DNA of 64,000 nucleotides from Nocardioides bizhenqiangii (GTDB lineage: Bacteria; Actinomycetota; Actinomycetes; Propionibacteriales; Nocardioidaceae), in NCBI RefSeq assembly GCF_034661235.1, contig NZ_CP141059.1:3533501-3597500 (forward strand), written 5' to 3'. Positions 7,300 to 16,329 of the stretch are shown here, one piece after another. The position numbers were made by a program, and so were the translations under genes. The notes beneath the pieces are model-generated. The model worked only from the letters and a program-made list of their open reading frames with translations, searched no databases and was not told the DNA's origin. Numbering within the stretch: the first letter of the stretch is position 1; every line of letters begins with the position of its first letter.

Positions 7300-8343
7300 A
7301 TGAAGCTCTCCAGCTCGTTGATGTACGCCGGCAACCCGCGTGAGGCCGCCGACCAGGTGACCGCTCTCGAGCAGGCCGGTCTCGACACCATCTGGGTCGC
7401 TGAAGCCTACGGCTTCGACTCCCCGACGCTGATGGGCTACCTGGCTGCGAGGACCGAGACCATCGAGATCGGGTCCGCGATCCTGAACATCTACTCGCGG
7501 ACACCGGGCGCGCTGCTGCAGACGGCTGCCGGCCTCGACAACGTCAGCGGCGGGCGCGCGATCCTCGGCCTCGGCGCCTCCGGGCCGCAGGTGATCGAGG
7601 GGTTCCACGGCGTCCCCTACGCCAGCCCGCTGGGTCGCACCCGCGAGATCGTCGACCTGATCCGGCGCGGCCTGCGCCGCGAGAAGCTCACCAACGACGG
7701 CATCTTCAAGCTGCCGCTGAGCAAGGAGGACGGTGCCGTCACCGGCCTCGGCAAGCCGCTCAAGCTGCTCACCTACCCGGAGCGCGACAGCGTACCGATC
7801 TACATCGCCGCGCTCGGGCAGAAGTCGGTCCGTGGCGCCGCCGAGTACGCCGACGGCTGGCTGCCGTTCCTCTACTACCCCGAGCGCGCCAAGGCCGTCT
7901 GGGGCGAGGCGGTGGCCGACGGCACCGCGAAGCGACCCGACGACCTGGCGCCGCTCGAGGTGGTCGCGGGCGGCATGTGCGCGATCGGCGAGGGGCCCGA
8001 GACGAAGGCGCTGCTCGACTTCGCCCGGCCGCTGATCGCCCTCTACGTCGGCGGCATGGGTGCGCGCGGCAAGAACTTCTACAACGACCTGTTCTGCGAC
8101 TACGGCTTCGAGAAGGAGGCCAAGGAGATCCAGGACCTCTACCTCGACGGCAAGAAGCAGGAGGCGGAGGCGCTGGTCCCGATGGAGTTCCTCGAGGCGA
8201 TGAACCTCGTCGGCCCCGAGTCCTACGTCAAGGAGCGGATCGCGGCCTACCGGGAGTCGGGCGTCACGAACCTCCAGATCACCCCGGCGACCGAGGACGC
8301 CCCTGCCCTGGTGCGCAGGATGAAAGAGCTCATCGCGGAATAG
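7300..8343 (+). CDS. LLM-class F420-dependent oxidoreductase
   Basis: 347 residues from ATG 7300, with GAAGGA at 7289-7294; an upstream in-frame GTG at 7243 lies inside the operator palindrome and is rejected. The sequence is a luciferase-like TIM barrel: MKLSSSLMYAG, EQAGLDTIWVAEAYGFDSPTLMG, ETIEIGSAILNIYSRTPG, GGRAILGLGASGPQVIEGFHG, VPIYIAALGQKSVRGAAEYADGWLP, and terminal ESGVTNLQITP. These are the hallmarks of the F420-binding LLM subfamily related to mycobacterial Rv3520c. It would use F420H2 to reduce, or F420 to oxidise, an unknown substrate. Divergent from npdG. Confidence 0.9.
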   Translation: MKLSSSLMYAGNPREAADQVTALEQAGLDTIWVAEAYGFDSPTLMGYLAARTETIEIGSAILNIYSRTPGALLQTAAGLDNVSGGRAILGLGASGPQVIEGFHGVPYASPLGRTREIVDLIRRGLRREKLTNDGIFKLPLSKEDGAVTGLGKPLKLLTYPERDSVPIYIAALGQKSVRGAAEYADGWLPFLYYPERAKAVWGEAVADGTAKRPDDLAPLEVVAGGMCAIGEGPETKALLDFARPLIALYVGGMGARGKNFYNDLFCDYGFEKEAKEIQDLYLDGKKQEAEALVPMEFLEAMNLVGPESYVKERIAAYRESGVTNLQITPATEDAPALVRRMKELIAE

Positions 8344-8373
8344 ATCCCTGGGCGCGAGTTGTCACAAAGCAGG

Positions 8374-8503
8374 CCGGCGGGGTGTCCTGATGGTGTCCCG
8401 CCGGGGCGATTTCGCCGTACCTCCGATGAATCCCTGACCTTCTCGGGGTCGGATCCGGCGAAACCCTGATGCCGATGTCCGTGGCTCCTGGAAGGCTCTC
8501 CCC
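8374..8503 (+). promoter_or_regulatory. structured leader of the first MmpL gene (copy 1)
   Basis: The 130 bases before the MmpL start are duplicated, at equal length, before the second MmpL gene (10737-10866). Contents: an 8-bp hairpin CCGGCGGG/CCCGCCGG (8374-8404), a small hairpin GGCGA-TT-TCGCC (8406-8417), the phrase GATGAATCCCTGAC, a hairpin CTGAC/GTCGG, the phrase CGGCGAAACCCTGATG, and GGAAGG as SD. In copy 2 the third hairpin is CTGAC/GTCAG, so pairing is kept by a G-U wobble in copy 1. Candidate promoter plus cis-regulatory RNA or operator. Confidence 0.55.
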
Positions 8504-10651
8504 ATGCACCGTCAGATAGCCGGCAAGCTCACCGGCCCCGTCACCAAGTGGATCGTGCTTGTCGTTGCGCTCGTGGCCGCGGTGGGCATGAGCACCCTCA
8601 ACGCCAAGCTGATCGACGTCCAGGACAACGAGGCGTCCTCCTGGCTCCCCGCCGACGCCGAGTCGACGAAAGTGCTCGACGAGCTCTCCGGGACCGTCGA
8701 CCCCAACGACATCCCCACTCTCGTCGTCTACCACCGCGACGGCGGCCTCAACGAGGACGACCTCGCCGCGATGGACGAGCAGGCCGCCGAGATCGCCGAG
8801 ACCGAGGGCGTCACCGACCGGGGCGTGCTCTCGCCCACCGCCGCGGAGCAGGCGGGCTCACCGCAGCCCCTGCTCTCCGAGGACGGCGAGGTCGGCTACC
8901 TCTACTTCACCTGGAACTTCGGGGACGAGGGCTGGAACGCCGTCCCCGACGCTGCTGACGAGGTCCGCGACATTGCGTCGATCGACGGCGTGACCGTGCA
9001 CCTGGCCGGCTACGGCGGCCAGGCCGCCGACGCTTCCGAGGCGTTCGAAGGCATCGACAGCAACCTGATCATGATCACGTTCCTCGTCATCATCGTGATC
9101 CTGCTGTTCACCTACCGCAGTCCCATCCTCTGGCTGCTGCCCATCATCAGCGCCGCTGTCGCCTACATGATCTCTGGCGGCGTGGTCTATCTCCTCGCGA
9201 AGTACGCCGACCTGACTGTCAACGGACAGAGCCAGGCCATCCTCGGCATCCTGGTGATCGCCGCCGGCACCGACTACGCCCTGCTCCTCGTGGCCCGCTA
9301 CCGCGAAGAGCTGCGCAGGCACGAGGACCGGCACGAGGCGATGGCGTTCGCGCTGCACCGGGCGGCACCCGCGATCGTCGCCAGCGCGGCGACGGTCGTC
9401 GTCGGCATGCTCTGCCTTGCCTTCGCCGACCTCAACTCGACGGCCGGCATGGGTCCCGTCCTCGCGGTCGGTATCGCCGTCACGCTGCTGACCATGATCA
9501 CCCTGCTCCCGGCGTTGCTGGTGATCGTCGGCCGCTGGGTGTTCTGGCCGAAGCGTCCGACCTTCGGCACCGACGAGCCCACCCGCTCCGGACTGTGGGC
9601 GAAGGTCGGCAACGCGATCCGCCCGCGCCCCCGGCTGGTCTGGACGGTCACCGCCGGCCTGCTGCTGGTCGCCTGCCTCGGCCTGTTCAAGCTCGACACG
9701 GCCGGGCTGTCGACCGAGGACACCTACACCAAGGAGTTCGACTCGATCAAGGGTCAGAAGCTGCTCGAGGAGCACGACCTCGCCGACAACTCCAACACCG
9801 TGCAGGTGGTGGCCAACGACGAGCAGATCGACGCGGTGCGCGAAGCCGTGGGCGGTGTCGACGGACTCGGCGATCCCGGGCAGCCGGCGCCGGTCGGCGA
9901 CGGTCGTTCGTACTTCGAGGCGACGATCGACGCGGACATCTCGTCGACGGCCGCGTTCGACATCGTCGAGGCGACCCGGGACGCGGCACACGACATCGAC
10001 GGCGCGGACGCGCTCGTCGGCGGCGGCTCAGCGTTCTACCTCGACACCAAGATCGCGGCCGAGCGCGACAACAAGGTGATCATCCCGATCGTCCTGATCG
10101 CGGTCTTCCTCATCCTGATGGTGCTGCTGCGGGCCGTGCTCGCGCCGGTGCTGCTGATCGCAACCGTGGTGCTGTCGTTCGGCGCGGCGCTCGGCATCTC
10201 CGCGCTGCTGTTCGAGTACGTCTTCGGCTTCGCAGGGTCCGATCCAGGGTTCCCGTTGTTCGCGTTCGTGTTCCTGGTGGCACTCGGCATCGACTACAAC
10301 ATCTTCCTGATGACCCGGGTCCGCGAGGAGACGGTCGAGAGCGGCACCCGGCAGGGTTCACTGATCGCGCTGTCCTCGACCGGAGGCGTGATCACGTCGG
10401 CCGGCCTCGTGCTCGCGGCCACGTTCCTGGTCCTCGGATCGATCCCGCTGGTGTTCCTCGCCGAGCTCGGGGTGGCGGTCGCGCTCGGGGTGCTGCTCGA
10501 CACGATGATCGTCCGCTCGGTCCTGGTGACGGCGCTCAACCTCGACCTCGGCGGCAAGATCTGGTGGCCGAGCAAGCTCGACGCGGAAGACCGGCCGCTG
10601 CCCGAGCCCGGGACAGAGCCGGAGCGGGAGAAGGTCCCCGCACTCGATTAA
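8504..10651 (+). CDS. MMPL family RND-type exporter (first of tandem pair)
   Basis: 715 residues, typical for short MmpL/YdfJ-type RND proteins: helix 1 (about 10-30), a first extracytoplasmic porter domain (about 40-175), a five-helix bundle with FTYRSPILWLLPIIS and the proton-relay motif GTDYALLL near residue 256, a central cytoplasmic loop, a second porter domain (about 400-520) and a second bundle with GIDYNIFLMTRVREE near 595. Likely proton-driven export of a lipid or hydrophobic compound. ATG 8504 is chosen because its context MHRQIAGKLTGP is conserved with the second copy. The last 50 residues are almost identical to those of the next gene although the middles diverge. Confidence 0.93.
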   Translation: MHRQIAGKLTGPVTKWIVLVVALVAAVGMSTLNAKLIDVQDNEASSWLPADAESTKVLDELSGTVDPNDIPTLVVYHRDGGLNEDDLAAMDEQAAEIAETEGVTDRGVLSPTAAEQAGSPQPLLSEDGEVGYLYFTWNFGDEGWNAVPDAADEVRDIASIDGVTVHLAGYGGQAADASEAFEGIDSNLIMITFLVIIVILLFTYRSPILWLLPIISAAVAYMISGGVVYLLAKYADLTVNGQSQAILGILVIAAGTDYALLLVARYREELRRHEDRHEAMAFALHRAAPAIVASAATVVVGMLCLAFADLNSTAGMGPVLAVGIAVTLLTMITLLPALLVIVGRWVFWPKRPTFGTDEPTRSGLWAKVGNAIRPRPRLVWTVTAGLLLVACLGLFKLDTAGLSTEDTYTKEFDSIKGQKLLEEHDLADNSNTVQVVANDEQIDAVREAVGGVDGLGDPGQPAPVGDGRSYFEATIDADISSTAAFDIVEATRDAAHDIDGADALVGGGSAFYLDTKIAAERDNKVIIPIVLIAVFLILMVLLRAVLAPVLLIATVVLSFGAALGISALLFEYVFGFAGSDPGFPLFAFVFLVALGIDYNIFLMTRVREETVESGTRQGSLIALSSTGGVITSAGLVLAATFLVLGSIPLVFLAELGVAVALGVLLDTMIVRSVLVTALNLDLGGKIWWPSKLDAEDRPLPEPGTEPEREKVPALD

Positions 10652-10697
10652 CTGCGCGAGCGCGTCTCCGGCGCGTCGTGGAGGCAGCAAGCTGCCG

Positions 10698-10723
10698 GGC
10701 AGCGCGCCTCCCGCCGCGCTGCC
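10698..10723 (+). terminator. GC-rich hairpin after the first MmpL gene
   Basis: Nine-bp stem GGCAGCGCG / CGCGCTGCC with an 8-base loop, 47 bases past the MmpL stop. No T-run follows, so it may be a weak terminator or mRNA 3' end stabiliser. Confidence 0.4.
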
Positions 10724-10736
10724 GCGCTGGATCGGT

Positions 10737-10866
10737 CCGGCGGGGTGCCTGGATGGCGCCCCGCCGGGCCGTCGTGGTCGTACCCCGATGAATCCCTGAC
10801 GTTCTCGGGGTCAGACCCGGCGAAACCCTGATGACGATGTCCGTGCCCCCTGGAAGGCTGTCCCCC
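10737..10866 (+). promoter_or_regulatory. structured leader of the second MmpL gene (copy 2)
   Basis: Duplicate of the leader at 8374-8503: first hairpin CCGGCGGGG/CCCCGCCGG (10737-10767), then GATGAATCCCTGAC, hairpin CTGAC/GTCAG, CGGCGAAACCCTGATG and GGAAGG. The sequence inside the first hairpin loop and between hairpins has drifted, while stems and the later core are kept. That pattern suggests selection on structure and core rather than simple recent duplication. Confidence 0.55.
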
Positions 10867-13014
10867 ATGCACCGTCAGATCGCCGGCAAGCTCACCGGCC
10901 CCATCACCAAGTGGATAGTTCTCGTCGCGGTCCTCGTGATCGCGGGCGGCCTCGGCTCCCTCGCCGGAAAGCTCATAGACGTCCAGAACAACGAGACCCA
11001 GTCCTGGCTACCCGAGAGCGCCGAATCGACAAAGGCGTTCGACAAGCTGGACGCGTTCCAGGACGAGTACGACGTCGGCACCACCGTCGTCTACTACCGC
11101 GACGGCGGCCTGACCGAGGCCGACCTGTCCGCGATCGAGGAGCAGGCTGCCGAGATCGAGGCGATCGACTCCGACGCGATCACCAAGGTCCTCACCCCCG
11201 AACGCGCCGCGACCGCCGACGTACCCGCACCGTTCGTGTCCGAGGACGGCGAGGTCGCCAAGATCGAGTTCACGGTCAACTACGGCGACAAGCTCTGGGA
11301 GGAGCTGCCCAACCTCAAGGAAGACGTCGACGACATCACCGGGCTCGACGACGGCGGCGAGGTCTATCTCGCCGGCGCCGGCGGCCAGAACGCCGATGCG
11401 GCCACGATCTTCACGTCCTTCGACAGCAAGCTGCTCTTGGTCACGCTGCTCGCGGTCATCCTGATCCTGCTCGTCAGCTACCGCAGCCCGCTGCTCTGGC
11501 TGCTGCCGATCATCAGTGCGGTGGTGTCGCTCGGCGCGTCGATGGGCCTGCTCTACCTCCTCGCCAAGAACACCGACCTGACCGTCAACGGGCAGACCCA
11601 ATTCATCATGACCGTGCTGGTGATCGGCGCCGGCACCGACTACGCGTTGCTGCTGATCGCCCGTTACCGCGAGGAGCTACGGCGCCATGAAGACCGGCAC
11701 GAGGCGATGGCGTTCGCCCTGCATCGCGCGGCGCCCGCGATCCTGGCCAGCGCGGCCACGGTCGCCGTCGGCCTGCTATGCCTGATGTTCGCCGACCTCA
11801 ACTCGACCGCCGGCCTGGGTCCGGCCAACGCCGTTGCCATCGTGGTGACCGTGCTGGTCATGGTCACGCTGCTGCCGGCGCTGCTGGTGATCTTCGGCCG
11901 CTGGATGTTCTGGCCGTTCGTCCCGCACTTCGGCTCCGCGGAGCCGACGGCGTCCGGGTTCTGGGCCAAGGTCGGCAACTCGATCAGTGGCCGGCCGCGG
12001 ATGGTGTGGATCGGCACGGCCATCGCGCTCGCCGTGATGAGCCTGGGCTTCCTCCGGCTCGACACCGGTGGCATCCCGATCGACGAGCAGTACACGACCG
12101 ACCAAGACTCCGTCACCGGCCAGGCGATCCTGGTCGACCACGGGATGGAGGACGCCAGCACTCCGATCCAGGTCGTCGCCAACACCGACCGAGCCGAGGA
12201 CGTCGCCGCCGCCATGAGGGGCATCGACGGCATCGCCGAACCGGTCATCGTCGGGAGCAAGGACGGCACGACCCTCATCGCCGCCAACGTTCTCAGCGAC
12301 CCCTACTCCGAGGACGCGTTCGACGCGGTCGAGGATGTGCGGGACGCGGTGCACGGCGTCGCCGGTGCGGACGCCCTGACGACCGGCCTCAGCGCCGTGA
12401 CGGTCGACATCATGGAAGCGTCCGACCGTGACAACAAGGTGATCATCCCGATCGTCCTGGTGGCCGTGCTGCTCATCTTGTTCGTGCTGCTCCGAGCGGT
12501 GGCGTCCCCACTGCTGCTCATCGGCACGGTGATCCTGTCGTTCGCCGCCGCGCTGGGTCTCTCCGGACTCGTGTTCGACTTCATCTACGGTCACGAGAAC
12601 ACCGATCCGGGCTTCCCACTCTGGGCGTTCGTGTTCCTCGTCGCCCTGGGCATCGACTACAACATCTTCCTGATGACCCGGGTCCGCGAGGAGACGATCA
12701 ACCACGGCACGCGCAGGGGCTCCCTGATCGCCCTGTCGTCGACTGGCGGCGTGATCACCTCGGCCGGCCTCGTGCTGGCGGCGACGTTCGCGATGCTCGC
12801 GACGATGCCGCTGACCTTCACGCTGCAGCTCGGGACGACCATCGCGCTCGGAGTGCTCCTCGACACGATGATCGTCCGCTCGGTCCTGGTGACGGCGCTC
12901 AACCTCGACCTCGGCGGCAAGATCTGGTGGCCGAGCAAGCTCGACACCGAGGACCTGCCGCTGCCCGAGCCCGGGGCAGAGCCGGAGCGCCAGAAGGAAC
13001 CGGCGCTGGACTGA
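10867..13014 (+). CDS. MMPL family RND-type exporter (second of tandem pair)
   Basis: 715 residues from ATG 10867. An in-frame ATG at 10831 would add 12 residues, but the equivalent position in the first copy is out of frame and both genes share MHRQIAGKLTGP and GGAAGG 8 bases before this start. Same layout as the first gene: two porter domains, motif GTDYALLLIARYREELRRHEDR in the first bundle and GIDYNIFLMTRVREE in the second. Roughly 85 bases near the 3' end (within 12858-12945) are identical to the first gene, while porter domains are much more divergent. So the two probably export different or variant substrates and exchange sequence by gene conversion. Confidence 0.93.
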   Translation: MHRQIAGKLTGPITKWIVLVAVLVIAGGLGSLAGKLIDVQNNETQSWLPESAESTKAFDKLDAFQDEYDVGTTVVYYRDGGLTEADLSAIEEQAAEIEAIDSDAITKVLTPERAATADVPAPFVSEDGEVAKIEFTVNYGDKLWEELPNLKEDVDDITGLDDGGEVYLAGAGGQNADAATIFTSFDSKLLLVTLLAVILILLVSYRSPLLWLLPIISAVVSLGASMGLLYLLAKNTDLTVNGQTQFIMTVLVIGAGTDYALLLIARYREELRRHEDRHEAMAFALHRAAPAILASAATVAVGLLCLMFADLNSTAGLGPANAVAIVVTVLVMVTLLPALLVIFGRWMFWPFVPHFGSAEPTASGFWAKVGNSISGRPRMVWIGTAIALAVMSLGFLRLDTGGIPIDEQYTTDQDSVTGQAILVDHGMEDASTPIQVVANTDRAEDVAAAMRGIDGIAEPVIVGSKDGTTLIAANVLSDPYSEDAFDAVEDVRDAVHGVAGADALTTGLSAVTVDIMEASDRDNKVIIPIVLVAVLLILFVLLRAVASPLLLIGTVILSFAAALGLSGLVFDFIYGHENTDPGFPLWAFVFLVALGIDYNIFLMTRVREETINHGTRRGSLIALSSTGGVITSAGLVLAATFAMLATMPLTFTLQLGTTIALGVLLDTMIVRSVLVTALNLDLGGKIWWPSKLDTEDLPLPEPGAEPERQKEPALD

Positions 13015-13021
13015 GCCCAAC

Positions 13022-13072
13022 AACGGACCACCGTCAGGCTAGAACATGTTCTAGTTCTGACGGTGGTCCGTT
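13022..13072. promoter_or_regulatory. nested palindrome with KstR-like box upstream of fbiC
   Basis: A perfect 16-bp outer inverted repeat (13022-13037 with 13057-13072, starting AACGGACCACC) encloses a perfect 16-bp palindrome CTAGAACATGTTCTAG at 13039-13054. The inner part fits TnnAACnnGTTnnA, the published KstR consensus, and many TetR sites look alike. A possible -10 (TAGGCT, 13072-13077) lies 9 bases before the fbiC start, putting the box in the -35 region. No T-run follows on either strand, so simple termination is less likely. Confidence 0.55.
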
Positions 13073-13086
13073 AGGCTCTCATCACG

Positions 13087-15648
13087 ATGTCGGACGTCCC
13101 CACCCCCCAGCAGATCCGCCGTGCACTTGCGCGCGCCGAGCGCGGCGCGGCGCTCGATCTGGACGAGGCGACCGCCCTCCTGGCCGCCACCGGAGCGGAC
13201 CTCGAGCGGCTCACCGCCGCGGCCGCCAAGGTGCGCGACGCCGGGCTGGTCGCGGCTGGCCGGCCCGGCGTCCTGACCTACTCCCCGAAGGTCTTCATCC
13301 CGGTCACCCGGCTGTGTCGCGACAAGTGCCACTACTGCACCTTCGTGGAGACGCCGAAGCAGGCCGCGCGCGCGGGCCGCGCCCCGTACCTCTCTCCCGA
13401 CGAGATCCTCGACATCGCCCGCGAGGGCGCAGCGCTCGGCTGCCTGGAAGCGCTGTTCACCCTCGGCGACCGGCCGGAGGACAGGTGGCCCGAGGCTCGC
13501 GAGTGGCTCGACGAGCAGGGCTACGACTCGACGCTCGCCTACATCCGCGCGATGGCCGTCCGGGTGCTCGAGGAGACCGGCCTGCTGCCGCACCTCAACC
13601 CCGGCGTCATGTCGTGGGAGGAGCTCAACCGGCTCAAGCCGGTCTCGCCCTCGATGGGGATGATGCTCGAGACCACGTCCCGACGTTTGTTCGAGACGAA
13701 GGGCGAGGCGCACCACGGATCCCCCGACAAGGACCCCGACGTCCGGCTGCGGGTGCTCGACGACGCCGGCCGGCTGTCGGTGCCGTTCACGACCGGCCTG
13801 CTCGTCGGCATCGGCGAGACGTTGGCCGAACGGGCGGAGACGATCTTCGCGCTGCGGCGTACGGCGCGCGCCTTCGGCGCGATCCAAGAGGTGATCGTCC
13901 AGAACTTCCGTGCCAAGCCCGACACCGCGATGCGCCACGTCGACGACCTCGGCCTCGACGACTACCGCGCCGCGATCGCCGTCACCCGCCTGGTCCTCGG
14001 CCCCAAGGCGAGGGTGCAGGCCCCGCCCAACCTGGTCGACCTCACCGAGTGCCGACTCCTGCTGGCGGCGGGCATCGACGACTGGGGCGGCGTCTCGCCG
14101 CTGACCCCCGACCACGTCAACCCCGAGCGCCCGTGGCCCTCCCTCGACCGGCTCCGCGAGCTCACCAGCGAGTGCGGGTTCGAGCTCAAGGCTCGGCTCA
14201 CCGTGCATCCGGAGTACGTCGTCGGCTCGCTCCGGCGCGGTGAGCCCTGGCTCGACCCCCGGGTCGCCGGCCACGTCGCCGCCCTCGCCGGGCCGGATGG
14301 TCTCGCCATCCCCGGTGTGAAGCCCACCGGTCTCCCGTGGCAGGAGCCCGACGGCGGCCTGGAGTCCGCCGGTAGGACCGACCTCTTCGAAGCGGTCGAC
14401 ACCGAGGGCCGCACGGACGACCGCCGCGGCGACTTCTCCACCGTCTACGGCGACTGGGACGAGGTCAGAGCCGCAGCCGTCGCCACGTCCGCCGAGCCTG
14501 TCGAGGCGCCTCGACAGGCTCGGCGGACGGCGACCGGCGTGGGCAGCGCGGCGCTGCGCGCGGCCGAGAAGGACCCCGGCAACCTGTCCGACGAGCACGC
14601 GCTGACCCTGATGACCGCGGAGGGTGAGCTGCTCCGCGAAGTGGTCAGGCTGGCCGACGACCTGCGGCGGGAGACGGTCGGCGACGAGGTCACCTACGTC
14701 GTCAACCGCAACATCAACTTCACCAACGTCTGCTACGTCGGGTGCCGGTTCTGCGCGTTCGCCCAGCGCCGCACAGACGCAGACGCCTACTCACTGTCGT
14801 ACGACGAGGTGGCCGACCGGGCCCAGGAGGCGTGGGACCTCGGTGCGACCGAAGTGTGCATGCAGGGCGGCATCGACCCGGAGCTGCCCGCGACGGCGTA
14901 CTTCGACCTGGTCCATGCGGTCAAGCAGCGCGTGCCCGAGATGCACGTCCACGCCTTCTCCCCGATGGAGGTCGTCAACGGCACCGCCCGCACCGGACTG
15001 TCCGTCGAGGACTTCCTGATCAAGGCCCGCGAGGCCGGCCTCGGCTCGCTGCCCGGCACGGCCGCCGAGATCCTCGACGACGAGGTGCGGTGGGTGCTCA
15101 CCAAGGGCAAGCTCCCGACCCGCACCTGGATCGAGATCGTCAGCACCGCGCACCGGCTCGGCATCCCCACGACGTCGACGATGATGTACGGCCACGTCGA
15201 CAACCCCCGCCACTGGGTCGCCCACCTCCGCGTCCTCTCCCGCGTGCAAGACCTGGCTCACGAGAACGGCACAGGCGGGTTCACCGAGTTCGTCCCGCTG
15301 CCGTTCGTCCACACGTCCTCGCCGATCTACCTCGCCGGTGTCGCCCGGCCCGGACCGACGCTGCGCGACAACCTCGCGGCGCACGCCATGGCCCGGATCC
15401 TCCTGCACGGCCGGATCTCCAACATCCAGACCAGCTGGGTCAAGCTCGGCGTCGAGGGCACCCGCGCGATGCTCCGGGCCGGCGCCAACGACCTCGGGGG
15501 CACCCTGATGGAGGAGACCATCTCGCGGATGGCCGGCTCGGAGCACGGCTCCGCCAAGACGGTCGCCGAGCTCACGGAGATCGGCGCCGGCATCGGCCGG
15601 CCGGTCCGCGAACGGACGACGACGTACGGCGTCCCGCTGCCGCGTTAG
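13087..15648 (+). CDS. fbiC: FO synthase (fused CofG-CofH, 7,8-didemethyl-8-hydroxy-5-deazariboflavin synthase)
   Basis: 853 residues, the normal length for actinobacterial FbiC. N-terminal CofG radical SAM half with C77-x3-C81-x2-C84 in [11 protein letters not shown]-terminal CofH half with C549-x3-C553-x2-C556 in [10 protein letters not shown]. Both bind a 4Fe-4S cluster and SAM and together join tyrosine to 5-amino-6-ribitylaminouracil, making the FO chromophore of F420. The linker (about residues 467-481, [14 protein letters not shown]) is encoded by a 44-base perfect palindrome, an apparent repeat insertion. No SD is visible, consistent with a near-leaderless start. Stop overlaps the stop of the convergent GNAT gene. 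Confidence 0.96.
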   Translation: MSDVPTPQQIRRALARAERGAALDLDEATALLAATGADLERLTAAAAKVRDAGLVAAGRPGVLTYSPKVFIPVTRLCRDKCHYCTFVETPKQAARAGRAPYLSPDEILDIAREGAALGCLEALFTLGDRPEDRWPEAREWLDEQGYDSTLAYIRAMAVRVLEETGLLPHLNPGVMSWEELNRLKPVSPSMGMMLETTSRRLFETKGEAHHGSPDKDPDVRLRVLDDAGRLSVPFTTGLLVGIGETLAERAETIFALRRTARAFGAIQEVIVQNFRAKPDTAMRHVDDLGLDDYRAAIAVTRLVLGPKARVQAPPNLVDLTECRLLLAAGIDDWGGVSPLTPDHVNPERPWPSLDRLRELTSECGFELKARLTVHPEYVVGSLRRGEPWLDPRVAGHVAALAGPDGLAIPGVKPTGLPWQEPDGGLESAGRTDLFEAVDTEGRTDDRRGDFSTVYGDWDEVRAAAVATSAEPVEAPRQARRTATGVGSAALRAAEKDPGNLSDEHALTLMTAEGELLREVVRLADDLRRETVGDEVTYVVNRNINFTNVCYVGCRFCAFAQRRTDADAYSLSYDEVADRAQEAWDLGATEVCMQGGIDPELPATAYFDLVHAVKQRVPEMHVHAFSPMEVVNGTARTGLSVEDFLIKAREAGLGSLPGTAAEILDDEVRWVLTKGKLPTRTWIEIVSTAHRLGIPTTSTMMYGHVDNPRHWVAHLRVLSRVQDLAHENGTGGFTEFVPLPFVHTSSPIYLAGVARPGPTLRDNLAAHAMARILLHGRISNIQTSWVKLGVEGTRAMLRAGANDLGGTLMEETISRMAGSEHGSAKTVAELTEIGAGIGRPVRERTTTYGVPLPR
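14486..14529. repeat. 44-base perfect palindrome inside fbiC
   Basis: The left half (14486-14507, beginning CGTCCGCCGAGCC) is the exact reverse complement of the right half (14508-14529). It lies in frame in the linker between the two catalytic halves. It has the GAGCCTGTCGAGG / CCTCGACAGGCTC core seen in actinobacterial dispersed palindromes. It encodes a flexible, Ala/Pro/Arg-rich stretch. Confidence 0.85.
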
Positions 15649-16220
15649 CCCCGTTGTCCCAGAGCCTGCTCGAGCTCCCCGAGCAGCGGATCGCGCAGCC
15701 CGGCGCAGTCGTGCGCCCACCAGACGTCGCGGTAGATCAGCCGGCCGGTCATCCACGGCTCGTGCGCGTCGAGGAGCGCGACCTGGAACGCCGGCTCGGG
15801 GGTACGGCGCGTCGGCGCCTCGAAGCCGTGCCCGCTGGCCCGGGCGAAGCCGCGCGGGCCGTAGTAGCGCGGGTCGCCCTCGAGGAAGACCGCAGGTGCG
15901 CCGAGCGAGCGCGCCTCGTCGAGGGCCGCGGCGAGCAGCGTCGTACCGATGCCGCTGCCCTGACGGTCCGGCGACACGCTGAGCGGGCTCAGGACCAGCA
16001 CGTCGACCAGGCGCCGGCGGGCGTCGAGCCAGCCGTGGCTGAGACCGACGTGCCCGACCAGAGCAGCACCGTCGACAGCCACCAGGCTGGCCCGGTCCAG
16101 GCCGTCCCCGACGACGTCGCGCCAGACTGCCGCGACCTTGGTGCCTTCCTCGTCGAAGGCGGCGGTGATGACGTCGTCGACGGCAGCGGAGTCGTCGGTG
16201 GTTGCGGCTCGGATCAGCAC
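15645..16220 (-). CDS. GNAT family N-acetyltransferase
   Basis: 191 residues from the GTG at 16220 ([14 protein letters not shown], the usual GNAT opening); a GTG at 16277 would add 19 residues and cannot be excluded. Acetyl-CoA site motif A is [22 protein letters not shown], followed by [14 protein letters not shown], the YjhB/YhbS-type motif. Predicted cytoplasmic acetyltransferase of unknown substrate. Its TAA shares three bases with the TAG of fbiC; the two genes converge with a 4-base overlap. Confidence 0.85.
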   Translation of the reverse strand: MLIRAATTDDSAAVDDVITAAFDEEGTKVAAVWRDVVGDGLDRASLVAVDGAALVGHVGLSHGWLDARRRLVDVLVLSPLSVSPDRQGSGIGTTLLAAALDEARSLGAPAVFLEGDPRYYGPRGFARASGHGFEAPTRRTPEPAFQVALLDAHEPWMTGRLIYRDVWWAHDCAGLRDPLLGELEQALGQRG

Positions 16221-16329
16221 GGATCCAACCTGCCAGGGATCAGCCAGTGCCGGCCACGGGGTTTCCGTGACCGGCACCGGCTTCTCCCCCTAGGGCACGT
16301 CTCCTTATCCGGCGGCGTCGCGAGCGGCC

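Noticed and set aside
10831..10866. Upstream in-frame ATG for the second MmpL gene
   Set aside because: The equivalent ATG before the first MmpL gene is out of frame, while MHRQIAGKLTGP with its SD is conserved in both.
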